From Ascidia mentula (taxonomy: Eukaryota; Chordata; Ascidiacea; Phlebobranchia; Ascidiidae), in contig OX387200.1 in assembly GCA_947561715.1 (NCBI GenBank), forward strand, positions 5,272,501 through 5,336,500: a stretch of DNA of 64,000 nucleotides, given 5' to 3'. This document shows, piece by piece, positions 63,538-64,000 of the stretch. Numbering within the stretch: the stretch's first letter is position 1; every line of letters begins with the position of its first letter. A program made the translations under genes and the position numbers. The notes beneath the pieces were generated by a model. It was given only the letters and a program-made list of their open reading frames with translations, ran no database searches and was not told where the DNA came from.

Positions 63538-64000
63538 GTAAGTCCATTTTTTTGTAGCACAGCAAGGTAAATCCTCTCCAGAGTGGTAATAATCAATGAC
63601 AGTAAGGCACGGCTCAGGAATTATACATTTGTTTCATTAAGGCCTGCACCATTTTCAATTGTTCCACCATAAGTCATTATGTGCTATAACTTAAAATCAA
63701 AGGTTAAAAAACAGGTTTTGGACAGAATATGTCATGACTTTTTGCTACAAATATCGAAATATGTAACGCGTTTGACATAAAACGTTTCCTGGGAGCGAAG
63801 CATCCCAACCATGTAACCGTTACATCACATCGTTTTATCGTCTTCTCTTAGTTTTGGATACGATTAAATTTTTCCCACAACCCATCGTTGCGCTTTGTAT
63901 TTGTTTTGTTTTTATTCTTTTGAGTACAGAAACTGACGATGATTTTAATCATAAAATATCGCACTGACGCTGAACTCTTTGTGAGTAACGTGGGAACCGT
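63538..64000. other. Right-edge intron or downstream region
   Basis: Begins with a canonical donor (gtaagt). One possible 51-nt phase-0 exon, 63930-63980, lies between 'gagtacag' and 'gtgagt'. Nothing else is supported before the window ends. Confidence 0.35.

Overview
The window is eukaryotic, AT-rich and intron-dense, and most likely comes from a tunicate, probably Ciona. Introns are short (about 60 to 350 bp) with GT-AG ends, and secreted-protein exons are phase-1 symmetrical complement-control (CCP/sushi) exons. Two recognisable animal genes can be assembled exon by exon: PTGR1 and nicalin (NCLN). Candidate acceptors just 5' of several first ATGs would suit spliced-leader trans-splicing. 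The species assignment is inference, not proof.

Bases 1-46089 hold three tandem copies of a 13-14 kb segment, starting at 1, 13291 and 27403. Each copy has a long repeat-rich 5' flank followed by one plus-strand gene for a secreted mosaic protein: signal peptide, ShKT-like domain, three CCPs, second ShKT domain, more CCPs, and two tandem copies of a cysteine-rich two-exon C-terminal domain that I cannot name with certainty. Copy 1 (5305-11203) is intact, 929 aa with 10 CCPs. Copy 2 (19597-24769) has a deletion that fuses intron 15 to exon 16 and truncates the last domain. Copy 3 (37546-46089) is intact and expanded to 20 CCPs (1525 aa) by tandem amplification of a 576-bp two-exon module. A second nested repeat, about 1.2 kb, lies in the 5' flanks (one, about three and five units in copies 1, 2 and 3). 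Each unit carries a tRNA-like head with an A box and a decayed CCP exon, so the apparently non-coding flank is partly built from dead pieces of the gene.

Bases 46090-47600 are spacer with a long imperfect inverted repeat. A complete nine-exon PTGR1 gene follows on the minus strand (48042-49917, 328 aa), with two Maf/antioxidant-element-like sites about 200 bp upstream. Nicalin is on the plus strand (52005-56402, 13 exons, 558 aa) with one GC-AG intron.

The right end (59166-64000) holds two plus-strand genes I reconstructed but do not recognise: a three-exon, 176-aa proline- and basic-residue-rich protein, and a basic protein of at least 258 aa that runs to or past the window edge. In the latter, two splice acceptors 5 nt apart decide between an early stop and a longer frame.

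The CCP genes probably act outside the cell as adhesion, recognition or immune proteins. PTGR1 and nicalin are housekeeping neighbours with no evident functional link to them.
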